Assembly (NCBI GenBank): GCA_001692895.1
Contig: KV748252.1
Span: forward strand, 186,001 to 250,000
Reading direction: 5' to 3'
Length of the DNA stretch: 64,000 bases
From: Cenococcum geophilum 1.58
Lineage: Eukaryota; Ascomycota; Dothideomycetes; Gloniales; Gloniaceae
Each line of letters starts with the position of its first letter. Positions within the stretch are counted from its first letter, which is position 1. The position numbers were made by a program, and so were the translations under genes. Shown here in pieces: positions 37,092 to 48,750 of the stretch. Under the pieces are notes generated by a model. That model made no database searches. It had not been told where the DNA came from and saw nothing but the letters and a program-made list of their open reading frames with translations.

Positions 37092-40000
37092 TAGAAGTGC
37101 AGCGCCTATACCACACAAGGTAGAGTAGGGGGAAGAAAAAATAAAAATAAAAAAGGGGGGGAAAGAAGAGATTTAAGTTAATATATTAGAGTGCTAAAAT
37201 AGGCACTCTTATACGCCGTTATGCCTAAATACCTTTGCCTATTATATCTAGGGCGAGTAACAATAAAAACGGTATTAGCGTTCTATGTTAGAAGTTTACA
37301 CTTAGCCGGAATAGGTCTTTTAGGGATAATAAACAGTAAAGCTAGAACGCTTGTGAGGACCACCGGCCCAGTTGCTATATTTAGCCGTCCGTAAAACCGT
37401 TGTCTTAAGCGTATTAAGCAGCACCTTTCCGAAATAAGTGTCCGTTATAGAGCTTAGAGTAGAGGCCAAGAGCGGCGACTCTGCACTTTAGCTTATTCCT
37501 AACTGCGTAGCTTATAAAGGCCGATCTCTTAAAGTAAAAGAGAGGGGTGTTTCCGGGTTAGGGGTTATTTTTAAATAGGTATTTTATAGCTTAAACTGCG
37601 CATTTAGGTTGCCCTAAAGCGGCAATTGTAATTAAGACTCCTTAGTAATTAACGTCCGTTTTACTCTACTTTAGATATAATGTTATATAGTCCTTTACTA
37701 GCGTTATATTATTTCTAGTACATTTTATAGTAAAGAAGGCGTGGCTATCTTTCTAAGCCTTAGTATAGGTAATCTCGCTTAGATAAAGGAATCCCGCAAA
37801 GGCTATAGTAACGGCGGCGTTAAAGTTAAGATCCTTAACGGATTAGGTATTTAGGGTGACCAATTAGGCGAGGATATCTTTGGTAATTAGTAATCTTTTA
37901 GCTATAGTAAAGGGATTTATAGATATTGCACCGTCTAGGATCCTCTTAATGATAGGATTATTAAAGACGGAGGTGTCATAATTAGCGTTAATATAGTGGG
38001 ATCGAATTGCGGAGATATAGGCTCTAACTATAGTAGGCTTAATACGGCTTATTCCTAGACTAGCATTACCGAAGATCTGTTAGGTAATCTATTCTCCTAG
38101 GTAGTAAAGGGGCGCTAGGTACTTTACCGCTCTATAAAAGTTGCAGTAGCCCTCCCAACTCTTAATTACGGGATAGTATAAATCTCTCGTTCCATTGGAG
38201 AGGCCGTGCTATAATAGTTGGCTAAAGCATTCTAAGGGGGCTTTTACCTTAATCCAGAAATTAGGTAGGGGGTTTTTAAGAGGGACCAGGTCTCCTATTT
38301 CAGCGTTAGATTAAATATAATAAAGAAGCGTATAGTAACGGTAAATTAGAAGTATCCCAATATGGGCATAGTAATAACACCCTATCGCAATTAAAACGAG
38401 ATAGAGTATTAGCTAGCCCGTTTTCTGTAGAGGAAACCTACTCCGCATAGAGCGTAATATTATAGGCTGTAGCTAGTTAGAGGATCTTACGGAGCGGGTA
38501 ATTACCCAGTCCTTTTACCACCGTATTTTAGAATCCTAAGAGTGCTACCGTGTTATCCGTATAGATACAGACTAAGCTATACTCCTACTATATTGCCTAA
38601 AGCTGGAACGAGGTTATAATCGCTCGGACCTCCCGCTTATTAATTAGGGTAAGGCGGTGTTCTACATTAGGGTAGTAGCTTAAAGAATTGTCTTAGGGTA
38701 GAGATACCGAATAGGGCGGCTATATTGTCCCTTAAGAATCCTTAAGGAAGAAAAAGGCCCTATAACTAAGAATCCCGGATACGTCTAAGAAGAGATAGAA
38801 TTATTTTTAATCCGTATCGTTAAAAAAGAGGATACTATTTAAAAGGGTAAGAGCATCCCTCTACTATAACAAGTCTTAGCGAAGTTCAGCTGTTAGCCAT
38901 TAGTGAGGATAACCACCTGCCTTTATAAAAGTGGAGATAAACTCCTAGATAGAGCGGTTATATAAACGCCTAAGCCTAATTACCCGGGCGCTCTAAGCGA
39001 GTCTACTAGCCAGTTTTTAACTCTAAACCAGCGTCAGGGATCTACCACTTAACGCTTTATCAATCTCCTTAATCGTAGTAGCCTGTTTCAAAGGAGAAAG
39101 ACGCAGCTTAGACTTTAGAGTATCTATAATATAACCTAGGACTTTAGCCGTAGTGCCTTTAATATTCTTTAATTCGTTTTATAGAATACCTAATTTATCG
39201 CTTAATTAGTTATATACACTAAGCAATTAAGGGAGGATAGAAGCGTTAGAGAGTATAAAGATAAAGTTATCTAGATAGTGCTCTAAGGCGGCGTTCAGGA
39301 TATATTAGATAAGTATCCAGTAGAATCCCTCCGTAAAAAGATTAAATAAAAAGGGTGCAGTTTAAAGGCCGAATAAGAGGCAATATTTAAAATACACTAT
39401 ACCCTTCCAGGAGAACCCTATAAGGCGTTAAGCTTTAATAGAAAGTGGGATATTCCAAAAGGCGTCCTTAATATCCCTCTTAATAATTATGCAACTACGG
39501 CCTATATATATAACGTATTAGAGAACCTAATCAACTATTAAATATTATAGTATAGCAAATGCTATAGGGATTAAGTCGTTAACAGATTGGCTAGATAATA
39601 AGGATAAGTTATAAATACGGCGCCATCCCCTATCCGCTTTAGGTACTAAACCTAGCAGCAAGGATATAATAGGAGACGTTGCTATTACAATCCTGCCTAT
39701 GTCTAGATCGGCGCTAATCTTCTCTAAGATTAGGACCGTATTTACGGCTATTAAGGCTTAGTTCTTTTAGAAGAGGAGCTTAATTTCTAGGTCTACCCTA
39801 ATCTAGTATCCGAACTTTAAGATACTAATAATATTGCGTTAGAGGTTGCTAGGGTATAGGGATAGATGACGCCCCTATACTTAAATAATTAAGGGGGAGG
39901 GAGAGTCCTGTAGAGGAGAGGAGGGCAGGAAGACTAGAAATAATGGTATAGTATTTAGCCTACCCATACTATAAGGGTAGAGCACAGTTTTAGCGGAGTG

Positions 40001-41252
40001 TAGGTATAGCTTAATAAAATCCTCTTCCTTCTCTTCCTTTTCCTTATTAACACTTTCCTCTAGTAATTGCTACTTGTAATTCCTCACAGCATACAGGCTA
40101 CCGCACTTACTGTAGGTATACGGGAACTTGCAATCCTTGCCCAGGTCATACTTCCCTCTATTAAAGCTATAATAGGTCCTTAAGATATCGGTACTTACTT
40201 ACGCGCGTTTTAAGATAGATGCGGATTTATAAGTACTAGGATTATAATAAATATCCAGGAAGTTACTAGAGATCTTCTAGTTAGCTAGCTCTAACTAGTT
40301 CTTTTAAATAACCATAAAGTAGTGCTCCAAGGCCATAGTCATTAAGGGAGCAATTTAGTAGGTAGCAGATAGCCAGATAACTTAATTATAGAAGGCAAGC
40401 ATTTAGGGAATAAGATCTACCAAAAGATTCTTATATATAACAATCAAAATTATTATATAGTTAAGGAAGCCCTCTACCCACACTTCAACGGACAGGTAGT
40501 CCTTTATTATCCCTTCTTTCGGTCTTATAGAAAGGACGCTATTAACAATAAGGATATTATTCTAAGGCTTAGACCAGAGCTAGTGTATCCAGAGGCGAGA
40601 GAGGTTATTAGGCAAGAAAGTACCCTAAAATACCTTAAGTATCTCTTTATTCGGGACGCCAGGGAGGAGGGTATTTAGGATATTAGCTGTAGATGGGAGC
40701 AACTCACCTAGTTTATTAATTGGGGTTAAGGATAACACTACCGTAGCTAATCTCGCTATTACCGTAGCGAGGCTTAATATATGGAGTTCAGTTACCCAAT
40801 CTTCCTGTTCTTTTCGGACGCATAGCATTTTAGTATAGTCCTCCTATTCCTAAAGGAGTCTTATTTTCTAGTTAGTTGCCTAGTTCTTAACCTCTTTTAC
40901 CTAAGCTCTTCTAATCCTTAGGTCCTCCTTATATAGTTACTAGAGCCGTTCTTTAGCTTTTTTAGCGGCTAAAGTCTCACGTTAAGCCGCGGAGAGAGGC
41001 GCCATTATAGAGGATGGAGACTGTAACGCCGGCGTATCGCCTAAAGGTGTAGGGGAAGGTAAGGGAGACTGGTAGGTAACCTCTAAGGAGTTTAGCTTAT
41101 TAAGTGTGTTATTATTAATTGAGTTTTTAAGGTTTTTACGGACAATTCGCGAAGGTTTAGACAAGCGTATAGGTCGTTAAGTCATTAACAGCAACAATCA
41201 ATTATTAGAAATTGAGTAAATAAGGCATTAGCTCTTAAATGAGACTAATATA

Positions 41253-41358
41253 GAAAGCAAGCAAGCAAGGCTCAATTTTGTGAATGTTGATGATATTAGT
41301 GTTGCTGAGATGCAGGGGTGCTGCTGCAGTGCTCGCTTAGCTACATAGACATGTCCAT
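41253..41358 (-). repeat. Split direct repeat A1 of DIRS element 1
   Basis: About 105 bp, repeated at 36843-36946. A1 keeps CA/TG at several positions where A2 has TA. Confidence 0.92.
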
Positions 41359-44300
41359 ATAAAATTAACAATCCTAGATAAAGCAATAAACTGTACTTAG
41401 CCTTTATAGGCCGCTTACGCCGTATATACGCTCTACCAGAGCTTACTATCTACCTATACTCCTAATACCCTTAGGCCCTAAACTAGTTAACCCCTAAAGC
41501 CTTAGATACAAATTATATACTAAAGATTTATAGATTAGTTACGTTTTCTTATAAAATAGATTAGCTAGTATTTCTCTAGTAAGAATTAAACTCTATAATG
41601 TTTTGCCTATTCTATATAAGTATTATAGGCTTTCTCTAATATTCTGCAATTCTCTACGGCTATTGGCCCGTATATAATTAGGTTTATATTATTAATAAAG
41701 CCTATCCCCTAGATTATCCCTTCTTTAAAGAAGTTAAGCAGGTTACTTATAAAGAAAAGGAAGAGTATAGGTAAGAGGGGTAATCCTTATAGTATTTCTG
41801 TTATAACTGTAATAGGGGGGCTTTAATATTTGTTAAAGACCAGTAATATTTCTTTCTAGCCTATAAACCCTTAGATAAATTATATAATCTATTCTAGGAA
41901 GCCCTTTACTCTAAGGATATACAGGAGACGCTTATAGGGTATATTATTATAGGCACTACTAATGTCTAGGCTAAGCATTAATACTATAAAGTCCTTTTGC
42001 ATCGCCTATATAGATTTAATAGTGGTAGCAAGTAGCATAAGTGCTAATAGTATTAAGCGGCTCTTTCTTACCCCTATTTAGCTTTATAGTAGTAGGGCGT
42101 GTTCCTCTACTATATCTACTATATATTCCGCTATTACCCTTTCTAAGATCTTACTAAGGGTGTTTTTTAAGGCAATAAGGCGGTAGCTTCCTGGGATTAA
42201 GTAATCTACTTTACCTTCTTTTTATAGGACAACTGTTATTATAGATCTTCCGAGTTATAGGTAGTAGCCTATAGTAAAGCATACTCTAGCTATATCTATA
42301 AGCCAAGGTGCTATAAGTGGCCTATAGGTTTTTAGGGCCTTATTTGGAATCCCATCTAGTCCTAGTACTATATTATTTAAAAGGCGGCTAATAGTTCTAG
42401 CCATTTCCTCTATTATTATGTCGCTGTTAACCCGCAGGCAAGTTACTAGTGTTTCGCCTATAATATTACTGAGGTCTACTAGAGCCAGTTAGGGGAAGAA
42501 CCTTTCTATAAGGATCTTTGCCTTCTTATTATTGTTGTTTATAGCCTATAATTCTCCTGCTCTTTATAGGGGTAGTAGGTATAGATCTTCTGCTAGGCGC
42601 CCTACCTTTTTCTTTACCCATTTTGCTATAGCCCAAAGGCCCTTATTATAGGGGAGGCTTAGGTTAAAAGTATACTTATTTATAAACCGTCTCTAGTTAC
42701 TCCTTACTTCTTTTTTTAGGGTATTCTTTAGCTAGTTTCTTATGTCTTTATATCGTCTCTTATCTTTAGGGTCATAGCTACTTATATATTTCCTTCTTGC
42801 TTATTATTAGCTGGTAACTAAAACTGCGTATTATATGGACTATGCGTATTGCGCATAGGGGCCTAGTTTTAAGATCGGGCAGTACTCTTCTAGCCTATTT
42901 TTAATTGCTGCCTAGATCCTTTCTAGTCTTTGGTTAATTTCCTTAGAGGTAGCCAATAAGCCTCGCTTATTTAGTATTAGGTGGATTTCTTCTAGGTCTT
43001 AGAGTTATTGTTTAACTATATTAAGGAAACTGTTTATCTTAAGCTTCCTTATTACATATCTTTTTCTATTTAGTTGCGCTTTAGTATCTAAGTCTAGCTA
43101 TATCTAGATAGGGATATAGTCTAGGGTAAGTGCCTATTTTTCTTTGGGGTTGCACCTTTTAAGTCTTTAGTATAGGCCTTCGTTTATAAATATAAGGTTA
43201 ATTATACTTCTGGCGGTGCCTCGTTGCTATACAATTACTCCTAGGGGGGTAGCTAGCTTAAGGCCCTAGATATCTATAGCTTTTAGTAGGTACTCTAACT
43301 GTTAATCTACAGCAATATAGATACCCTCCTACTATAGGTAGTAGAGGTTTATGTCTCCTAGTAGGATAGACTCTATACCTTTAGTTTCTAATAAGCTTAT
43401 TACTAATATAATATTCTCTATTTATAGGACCCCTTCGACCCTAGGGTTATATATATTAATAATTTATACCGGTTCCCTATATATTTAGATTATTATAACT
43501 GCAATATCTAGGTTAACTACCTGCTATAACTATAAGGATAGACTAATAGCCTTACTGATTATAAAGCACACGTATATAGCTGCTTTTGGTTCATATAGGA
43601 GCTAAAATCCTTAAGGGCAGTATGTTAATTATATAAAGGTATTATAATACGGTTCTTATATAGTAAGGATATAATATTTCTCTGGGTCTAGACTATCTAG
43701 TAGGGGCCTTACGAGGCGGTGGTTTGTGTTACCGCAGTTATACTATATAATAGATAGGTAGTAGACCCCCAGCGAGGGTCCTTTAACTCTCCTTCGTTCC
43801 TTACTTCTTCTATTTCTACTTTCTCTAGGATATTTAAAGCTTCTATCTCTTATGTCTACACCCTAGTTACTACTTATTTTATATAGAGCTTTCTATTCCC
43901 ATGTCTTGTGTTCCTATTAGCGCTTTTATATCTAAATCTATTATTATTACCAGTTTTTCCCCTATTCTTACTAGTCGGCTATATACCCTTTATAGGTTGG
44001 CTGCGAATATTATATTTGCCGTATTAAGTCTAATTCTTAATTATCCTAGTCTTAAGCCTACTATTGCTGTCTATAGGGGTCTTCCTATAGGGCGTTCTCT
44101 CCCTTATATCCCCTGTAACCCTTATATCCCTAATTAGTCTAGTAATGTCGCGCGGCGTCGCTTCTGGCCCGTTAAGGCTTAGGATGGCTAGCCTAGCCCT
44201 CTAGTATTAAAGGTAGGAAACGCTAAGAAGGCGCCTGCGTCCCCCTAGCTTATTACCTATTGTTTCTATTTATATAACCTAGCGTACAGTTATTCCCGCA

Positions 44301-45899
44301 GCTGTTAAGCCCTTACCTTTCGTCTCCTGTATTTAATATAGTCTTCTCTCTCCTACGCCTTATATGTGCTTTGGTAGCAGTTCGCGTATTTTATTTAGTC
44401 TTAATTTAAGTAATATCTCGTATTATAGGGGCCTGCATAGTGGCCGTAGCATACCTATACTGCGCATATAGATTAGGTATATCCCTATTATATATAGCGA
44501 TAGTATTATTTTAGGCGTAGTCTATAGTTATAGAGCCTTATATTATATATAAGGCCATTTATAATTATTCCTTTTTAGATAAGGAGTTTTTGTATTCCTG
44601 GTGTATGTATACTAATAATAAGGAAGCTATACGTTCATCCGGCGTCTCCCTAGCGAGTCTCTGGCGACCCTTATATCCTTTTATTATTTTTATTATATAC
44701 TTAGTTTATATTTTCCTATTAAAGCCATTAGATTTGGGTGATTTCAAGTCCTAATATAAGGCGTTCCGTTTATCTTACTATCTCCTATATAATTGCTGTA
44801 TTATCTACCTAGCATTCCTTTTCTACCCTAAGGCTTATAGGAACCGCTAGGACTTTAACTAGGTAATCCTTACGGAGTACTTTTATGCTAATACGTTCTC
44901 CTAGCCTATCCCCTACCCTTACGGCTCGTTTCTTTACCTATTAGTCCTTTAGGGTAACTCTAATATCTCCGCTCTTAAGGTATTAGACTATAATAGCGTT
45001 ATAAACCTCTTTGCGTATTTTTATAAGGACTTCTATTTCTAATTGTCCCCTAAGCCCCTCTACTTATTCTGTATTTAGTTATATTATAATTATATACCTA
45101 GTTATTAACTTAAGGGGGGTAGGTTCCCTATGCTGTAAAAGCGCAGCTATAGCAGCCTAGGTGCGGTTCGCCGGTAAGGGGGGGTTATACTTATTTTTAA
45201 TTTTATTTAGCCGTTAGAGGATTTAATTAAGGGTTTACTAGAGGGGCGCCTAAGGTTCGCTGGACTAGCGGAGCTATTCTGCTAGCTATATTAGTTTATT
45301 ATAGCTAATAGTTACTCCCCTATAATTCTAGATACTAGACGCGTCTAATAGGCTTTATATTTTATTAGATGCCTTCTTAATAGAGGTATTTCCGCTTTNT
45401 NGTGTNGTATTCGCCNNTCTTTNTTNTNGAGGGCNATNNCTNGGCGTAGTTCTAGCGGTCGCGCGCGAGTGCGAGCCACCGTTGTTCGACGTGTGCCTCC
45501 CCTGCGATGCATGCATCTTAGGGGGATTCTCTGGGTGTTTTTCAGGGTTCTTTTGGTTGGTTTTGGTCTTTTTGGGCCGGGTGCAGCAAGAGCTCCTTTT
45601 ACGAAATTTTTTTTATGGCAATACTAAGTATATACACAGCTGGCTAGGCCATTTTATTATAAAGTCCTATAAGGAGTAAGAGTATAAGCGCCTAAGGCGG
45701 ATAACTCTTATATACTATGCTAAGCGGCCCGCTAGTTGTTAGGCTTGCTATAATAATAGCTAGCCCTTTTAGAGGGCTTTGGTTACCTAATTAATAGCTT
45801 TTTATTACTTAGCTGGTAAGAGTTTTATCTCTATCGCTATAGTGTTAATAGTATAACCTAATACTTCAGCCTCTATACCTTTAATATTCTTAGCATTAT

Positions 45900-46450
45900 T
45901 TTAGGGTACCCCTAGCTAGTTAGTAACTAAGAGGTATACCTCCCTTAGTAACGGCAGTATAGTCGGACACTTAACCACGAATATAAAATTATTAAGGTAG
46001 TGCTTAATAGTGGAGTTAATCTATTATGCTAGGATTTAGTGGAGACCTTTAGCAAATAAGTTAAAAAGGAATGGGGCTGTTTGTAAGCTAAATAGCAGAT
46101 AGTATTTAATATATATAACTCCCTTCTAGATAAAGCCGAGTAGGTAATATAACCGTATTAAAACAGGCACTATCCAGAAGGCATCTTTAATGTCTTATTT
46201 AACTAGGTAGCAGCCTCTACTAACTATAATTATATATGCTAGTATAGTCTTTATCTAGGTATAGTGTAGTACTACCTAGGCTAGGTTAATAGAGTTATTA
46301 ACTAAGAAGCCCTTAGGTGAAGAGAGGTCGTAAATACAGCAAAAGCCGCCATCTACCTTAGGCACTAGGCCTAGGGGTAAGGTAACTATAGAGTTGGTGG
46401 CCTGTATACGGCCTAGGGCTAGGTTAGTAATAATCTTTTTAGAGATAAGG
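45900..46450 (-). pseudogene. Reverse transcriptase part of DIRS element 2
   Basis: Minus-strand reading gives GLVPKVDGGFCCIYDLS, DIKDAFWIVPV, FSLQTAPFLFNLF and HYLNNFIFV, the fingers-palm order of DIRS reverse transcriptase with the catalytic Asp pair lost (LNN). The same block is recognisable in DIRS element 1 at 39750-39000. Confidence 0.75.
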
Positions 46451-47837
46451 TCTTCGTTATTGTGTAAGGAAAGGTGGTTTTTGTAGATATTAGGTAGTAT
46501 AGGTAATAAGGGACCTATCTCTGCCCTATAGGTAAGGATATTTTATAAAATTGCTGGGAGATTTCTAGGGTACCTATAAAGGAGCGTGCTCTAAGCGAGA
46601 GGTCTTAGAGGTAATAGTGAGTTAGCTAAGAAAGTCGTTTATAAGTAAGTTTTAAAAAGAGGTACTAAATTAGGCCTGCCTTAGAGCCTTGGCGTCTATA
46701 GTAGGTCTATCTAAATAGTTAAACCTAGGAAGATGTCTTTATCTACTATCGAATTCTAGGTCTAACTACTTACGGCAGTGAGCTACCTAGGGCACGACTT
46801 TAATGGGTGGTTTTTGTCGCATTTAGAGCATACGTGGTGGTAATGACATAGATCTTCTCTATAAGCCTACTGGTTGTTCTAGCTGTAACAGGGCTTACTA
46901 AAGGGGAGGGGAGGGGAGGTATTCTTTCGCGATCTTTTTAATGCTATACTATGGACTTTAAGTCCCTGGCTCTATGCCTTTATATTAGCTGCCCGGTAGT
47001 ATAGGGCCTTAAATTAGGTAGGCATGTCCTAGTTACTAGGCTTAAGCTAATTACAATCTATAATATACCTATAGTAGTTAAGCGCGAGGTCTAGGATAGA
47101 GGTCCAGTTATAGGTTACGGAGTAGTCGCGGATCTTATTTATCTAGAGCAACATTCTTATATAGAGGTTAGTTGGGCATATACAGAGAGTGCTTACGATC
47201 ACTATATAGTTTATAAATCTAGTAAACTAGACCTCCTTATTCTTATAGACCTTACGGCTAGTAGTAGGTCTCTTTAAAACAAGCTTTCCGTTTTTAATAG
47301 TAGCCATATTAGAAAGGTCTAGGCGGCTAAAGTATACCTATAGACGGGCTAGGTTCTCTAGGCGGAAGNATCCTTTTTATATATTATAGAGGTCTCTTCT
47401 AGCTAGGCTAGGGAGGTTAAGCTTAAGCGTGCCTAAGCCTTCTAGTAGGTTATAGGACTTACCTAGTTTATCTGCCTTAGTAGTAGAGGTATACTCTAGT
47501 GGAGTAGGCTGCTTTAGAGCAGCTAGCCTTGCCTAGTGAAACTCCTCTTCCTATTCTATCTTTTGGATCCGTGCCTATTCCTCCTGCTCTCTCTTTTAAA
47601 TCTCTAGGTTATAGAGTTATTGGGCCCTCTTATCTTATTTCCTAGCTCTTTCTTCTTCTAAAGATAAAACTATAGTATGTTTAGTAGATGGGATGGTAGT
47701 AGATAAGGAGGTAGATAATAGGGCGGTTAAGCGAGGAGTTTTTGAACGGGTGCTATTGGCTGGAAAGTCGGTTATAGGCCTTGATAATTATCGCCACTAG
47801 GAACACTAATCGCAAGCAATCTATGATGAAAAGAACG

Positions 47838-47945
47838 ACCTATTGAGTGCAGTTGCAAGCGATGATGTTATTAACCGTGTTGAACATCTGGTTGAATACC
47901 TGAGTTGCAGGGTTTTCGGCCAAGCAATGTATAGACACGTGACAT
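47838..47945 (-). repeat. Split direct repeat A1 of DIRS element 2 (nearly unmutated copy)
   Basis: This 5' terminal repeat keeps CA and TG where its partner A2 (32806-32910) has TA. It lies at the right edge of the RIP block, where composition returns to normal within a few tens of bases. Confidence 0.9.
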
Positions 47946-48750
47946 ATAATTACTCTTGCCCTTATAATCGCCCTCACCCTTCGATTCGCCCTCAGATTCA
48001 GTCTCAGACTCGGCCTTACCCTCACGCCTACCCTCGCCAGGCTGCATTATATAAGGTGTCTAAATCTATATGTGGGGCGGCCCAGCTGGGTTTTCTCATG
48101 TCAGGGGGCAGTTTTCACGGAGCCGGTCACCACCGTCCTTCAAGCGGTGGGGAAGTTTTTGCTGGTATTGTACGAGCAGAGTAAGCACACGGGGATTTTC
48201 CCAGACTCGGATGGAGCTCCCACATTGTCCCACGAGGCATCTCACATATCCTTATGACCATAGTAGATTAATTGCAATGCAATGAGGTTTTGCATCAACG
48301 TGCGCAGCATATATTGGAGTAATGAAAGTATTGGGTTGGGTTGTGATGGACCTAAGGTCCCAAGCTTCATATCTACTCTATCCAAGTAGAGATTGTTGAT
48401 TTGGAAGTAATAATTTAAGAGAGATTGAATTTTTAGGGAGGGAAGGCTAAGGAGGCAGGTGGCGAGCATTTGTATTAGGGTTCGGGTGAGTATTTGAGAG
48501 TGTTACTCTCCAATTATAGCTTAGTTGAATGACGTGGAAAGCAGAGCGAACTACTCGCGATCCGGCAGCACTGATCGAAGACGGGAATTGTGCCCATATT
48601 CACAAGTAGAAGATTAATGGCAACAAAATTTGTGAACTTTCCAACCTTGAGAAGCTACATAAGTCGACAGGAGGGGTAAGGATGCTACAAGATAGCTGAA
48701 TCAAAAAACATAAATGGCGTAAATCTCTAGTAGCTCATTTCCGCCTGATT
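47946..48750. other. Intergenic between the transposon nest and the kinase gene
   Basis: Normal base composition, no supported gene. Pyrimidine-rich CCCTCA/CCCTCG repeats lie at 47960-48040. Overlapping short frames at 47843-48285 include part of the DIRS terminal repeat and are not credible genes. The 3' flank of the kinase gene is here. Confidence 0.5.

Larger units (their letters stand above)
36618..41358 (-). mobile_element. DIRS/PAT-like retrotransposon 1 (complete but RIP-inactivated)
   Basis: 4741 bp with all parts of the A1-ORFs-B1-A2-B2 layout: A1 41253-41358, gag-like ORF with a Cys/His cluster (about 40200-40075), reverse transcriptase (about 39750-39000, IIKRDIKDAFWNIPLS, YLDNFIFIL), RNase H (about 38850-38400, IYTDNTVALLGF), tyrosine recombinase (about 38050-37280, GHLFRKGAA and GRWSS), B1 37091-36947, A2 36946-36843, B2 36762-36618. 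The flanking LINE sequence rejoins exactly (ACCCTAT + ATAAAATTAAC) with no duplicated base, as expected for recombinase-mediated integration. In-frame stops are frequent. Confidence 0.92.
35304..45644 (-). mobile_element. LINE 2: Tad1-like retrotransposon, split by DIRS element 1
   Basis: Flanked by the 15-bp duplication TAGGCCATTTTATTA (35289-35303 and 45645-45659). It is collinear with LINE 1 in reverse: leader from 45644 (about 50 bp longer than LINE 1's), ORF1 and zinc knuckles (about 44550-44400), endonuclease (about 43700-43100), reverse transcriptase (about 42450-41500), then, past DIRS element 1, the RNase H/3' part (36617-35304) and an ATTA-rich tail. The leader 45465-45600 is nearly unmutated next to LINE 1's equivalent at 18063-18201. 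Thirteen or more N bases fall at 45399-45443. After removal of the insert about 5.6 kb remain. Confidence 0.9.
9190..47945. repeat. RIP-mutated transposon nest (about 38.7 kb)
   Basis: Nearly every decayed reading frame here is peppered with TAA/TAG where CAA/CAG is expected, and catalytic GAC/GAT codons have become AAC/AAT. This is the CpA-to-TpA (and complementary TpG-to-TpA) pattern of repeat-induced point mutation, a premeiotic fungal defence against repeats. No intact cellular gene is visible inside. Component elements are listed separately. Scattered N bases (dense at 13333-13376 and 45399-45443) show unresolved repeat copies in the assembly. Confidence 0.93.
32556..47945 (-). mobile_element. 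DIRS/PAT-like retrotransposon 2, split by LINE 2
   Basis: The coding strand is minus. Parts in order: terminal repeat A1 (47838-47945), gag-like ORF with Cys/His cluster (about 46915-46790, HVCSKC), reverse transcriptase (46450-45900), then, beyond LINE 2, RNase H (35290-34750) and tyrosine recombinase (34640-33682), and finally the terminal cluster B1 (33072-32911), A2 (32910-32806), B2 (32714-32556). The A1-ORFs-B1-A2-B2 order is the split-direct-repeat layout that defines PAT/Ngaro-type DIRS elements. Without LINE 2 it is about 5.0 kb, as expected. The junction at 35303/45660 rejoins after removal of one copy of the 15-bp LINE duplication. Confidence 0.88.

Noticed and set aside
9190-47945. 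The whole block as a giant captain-driven cargo element (Starship)
   Set aside because: No DUF3435 captain and no cargo genes; the tyrosine recombinases present belong to DIRS retrotransposons, and all content is nested transposons.
47843-48184. 113-codon plus-strand open frame
   Set aside because: Its first third is the antisense of the DIRS terminal repeat; no recognisable protein content.
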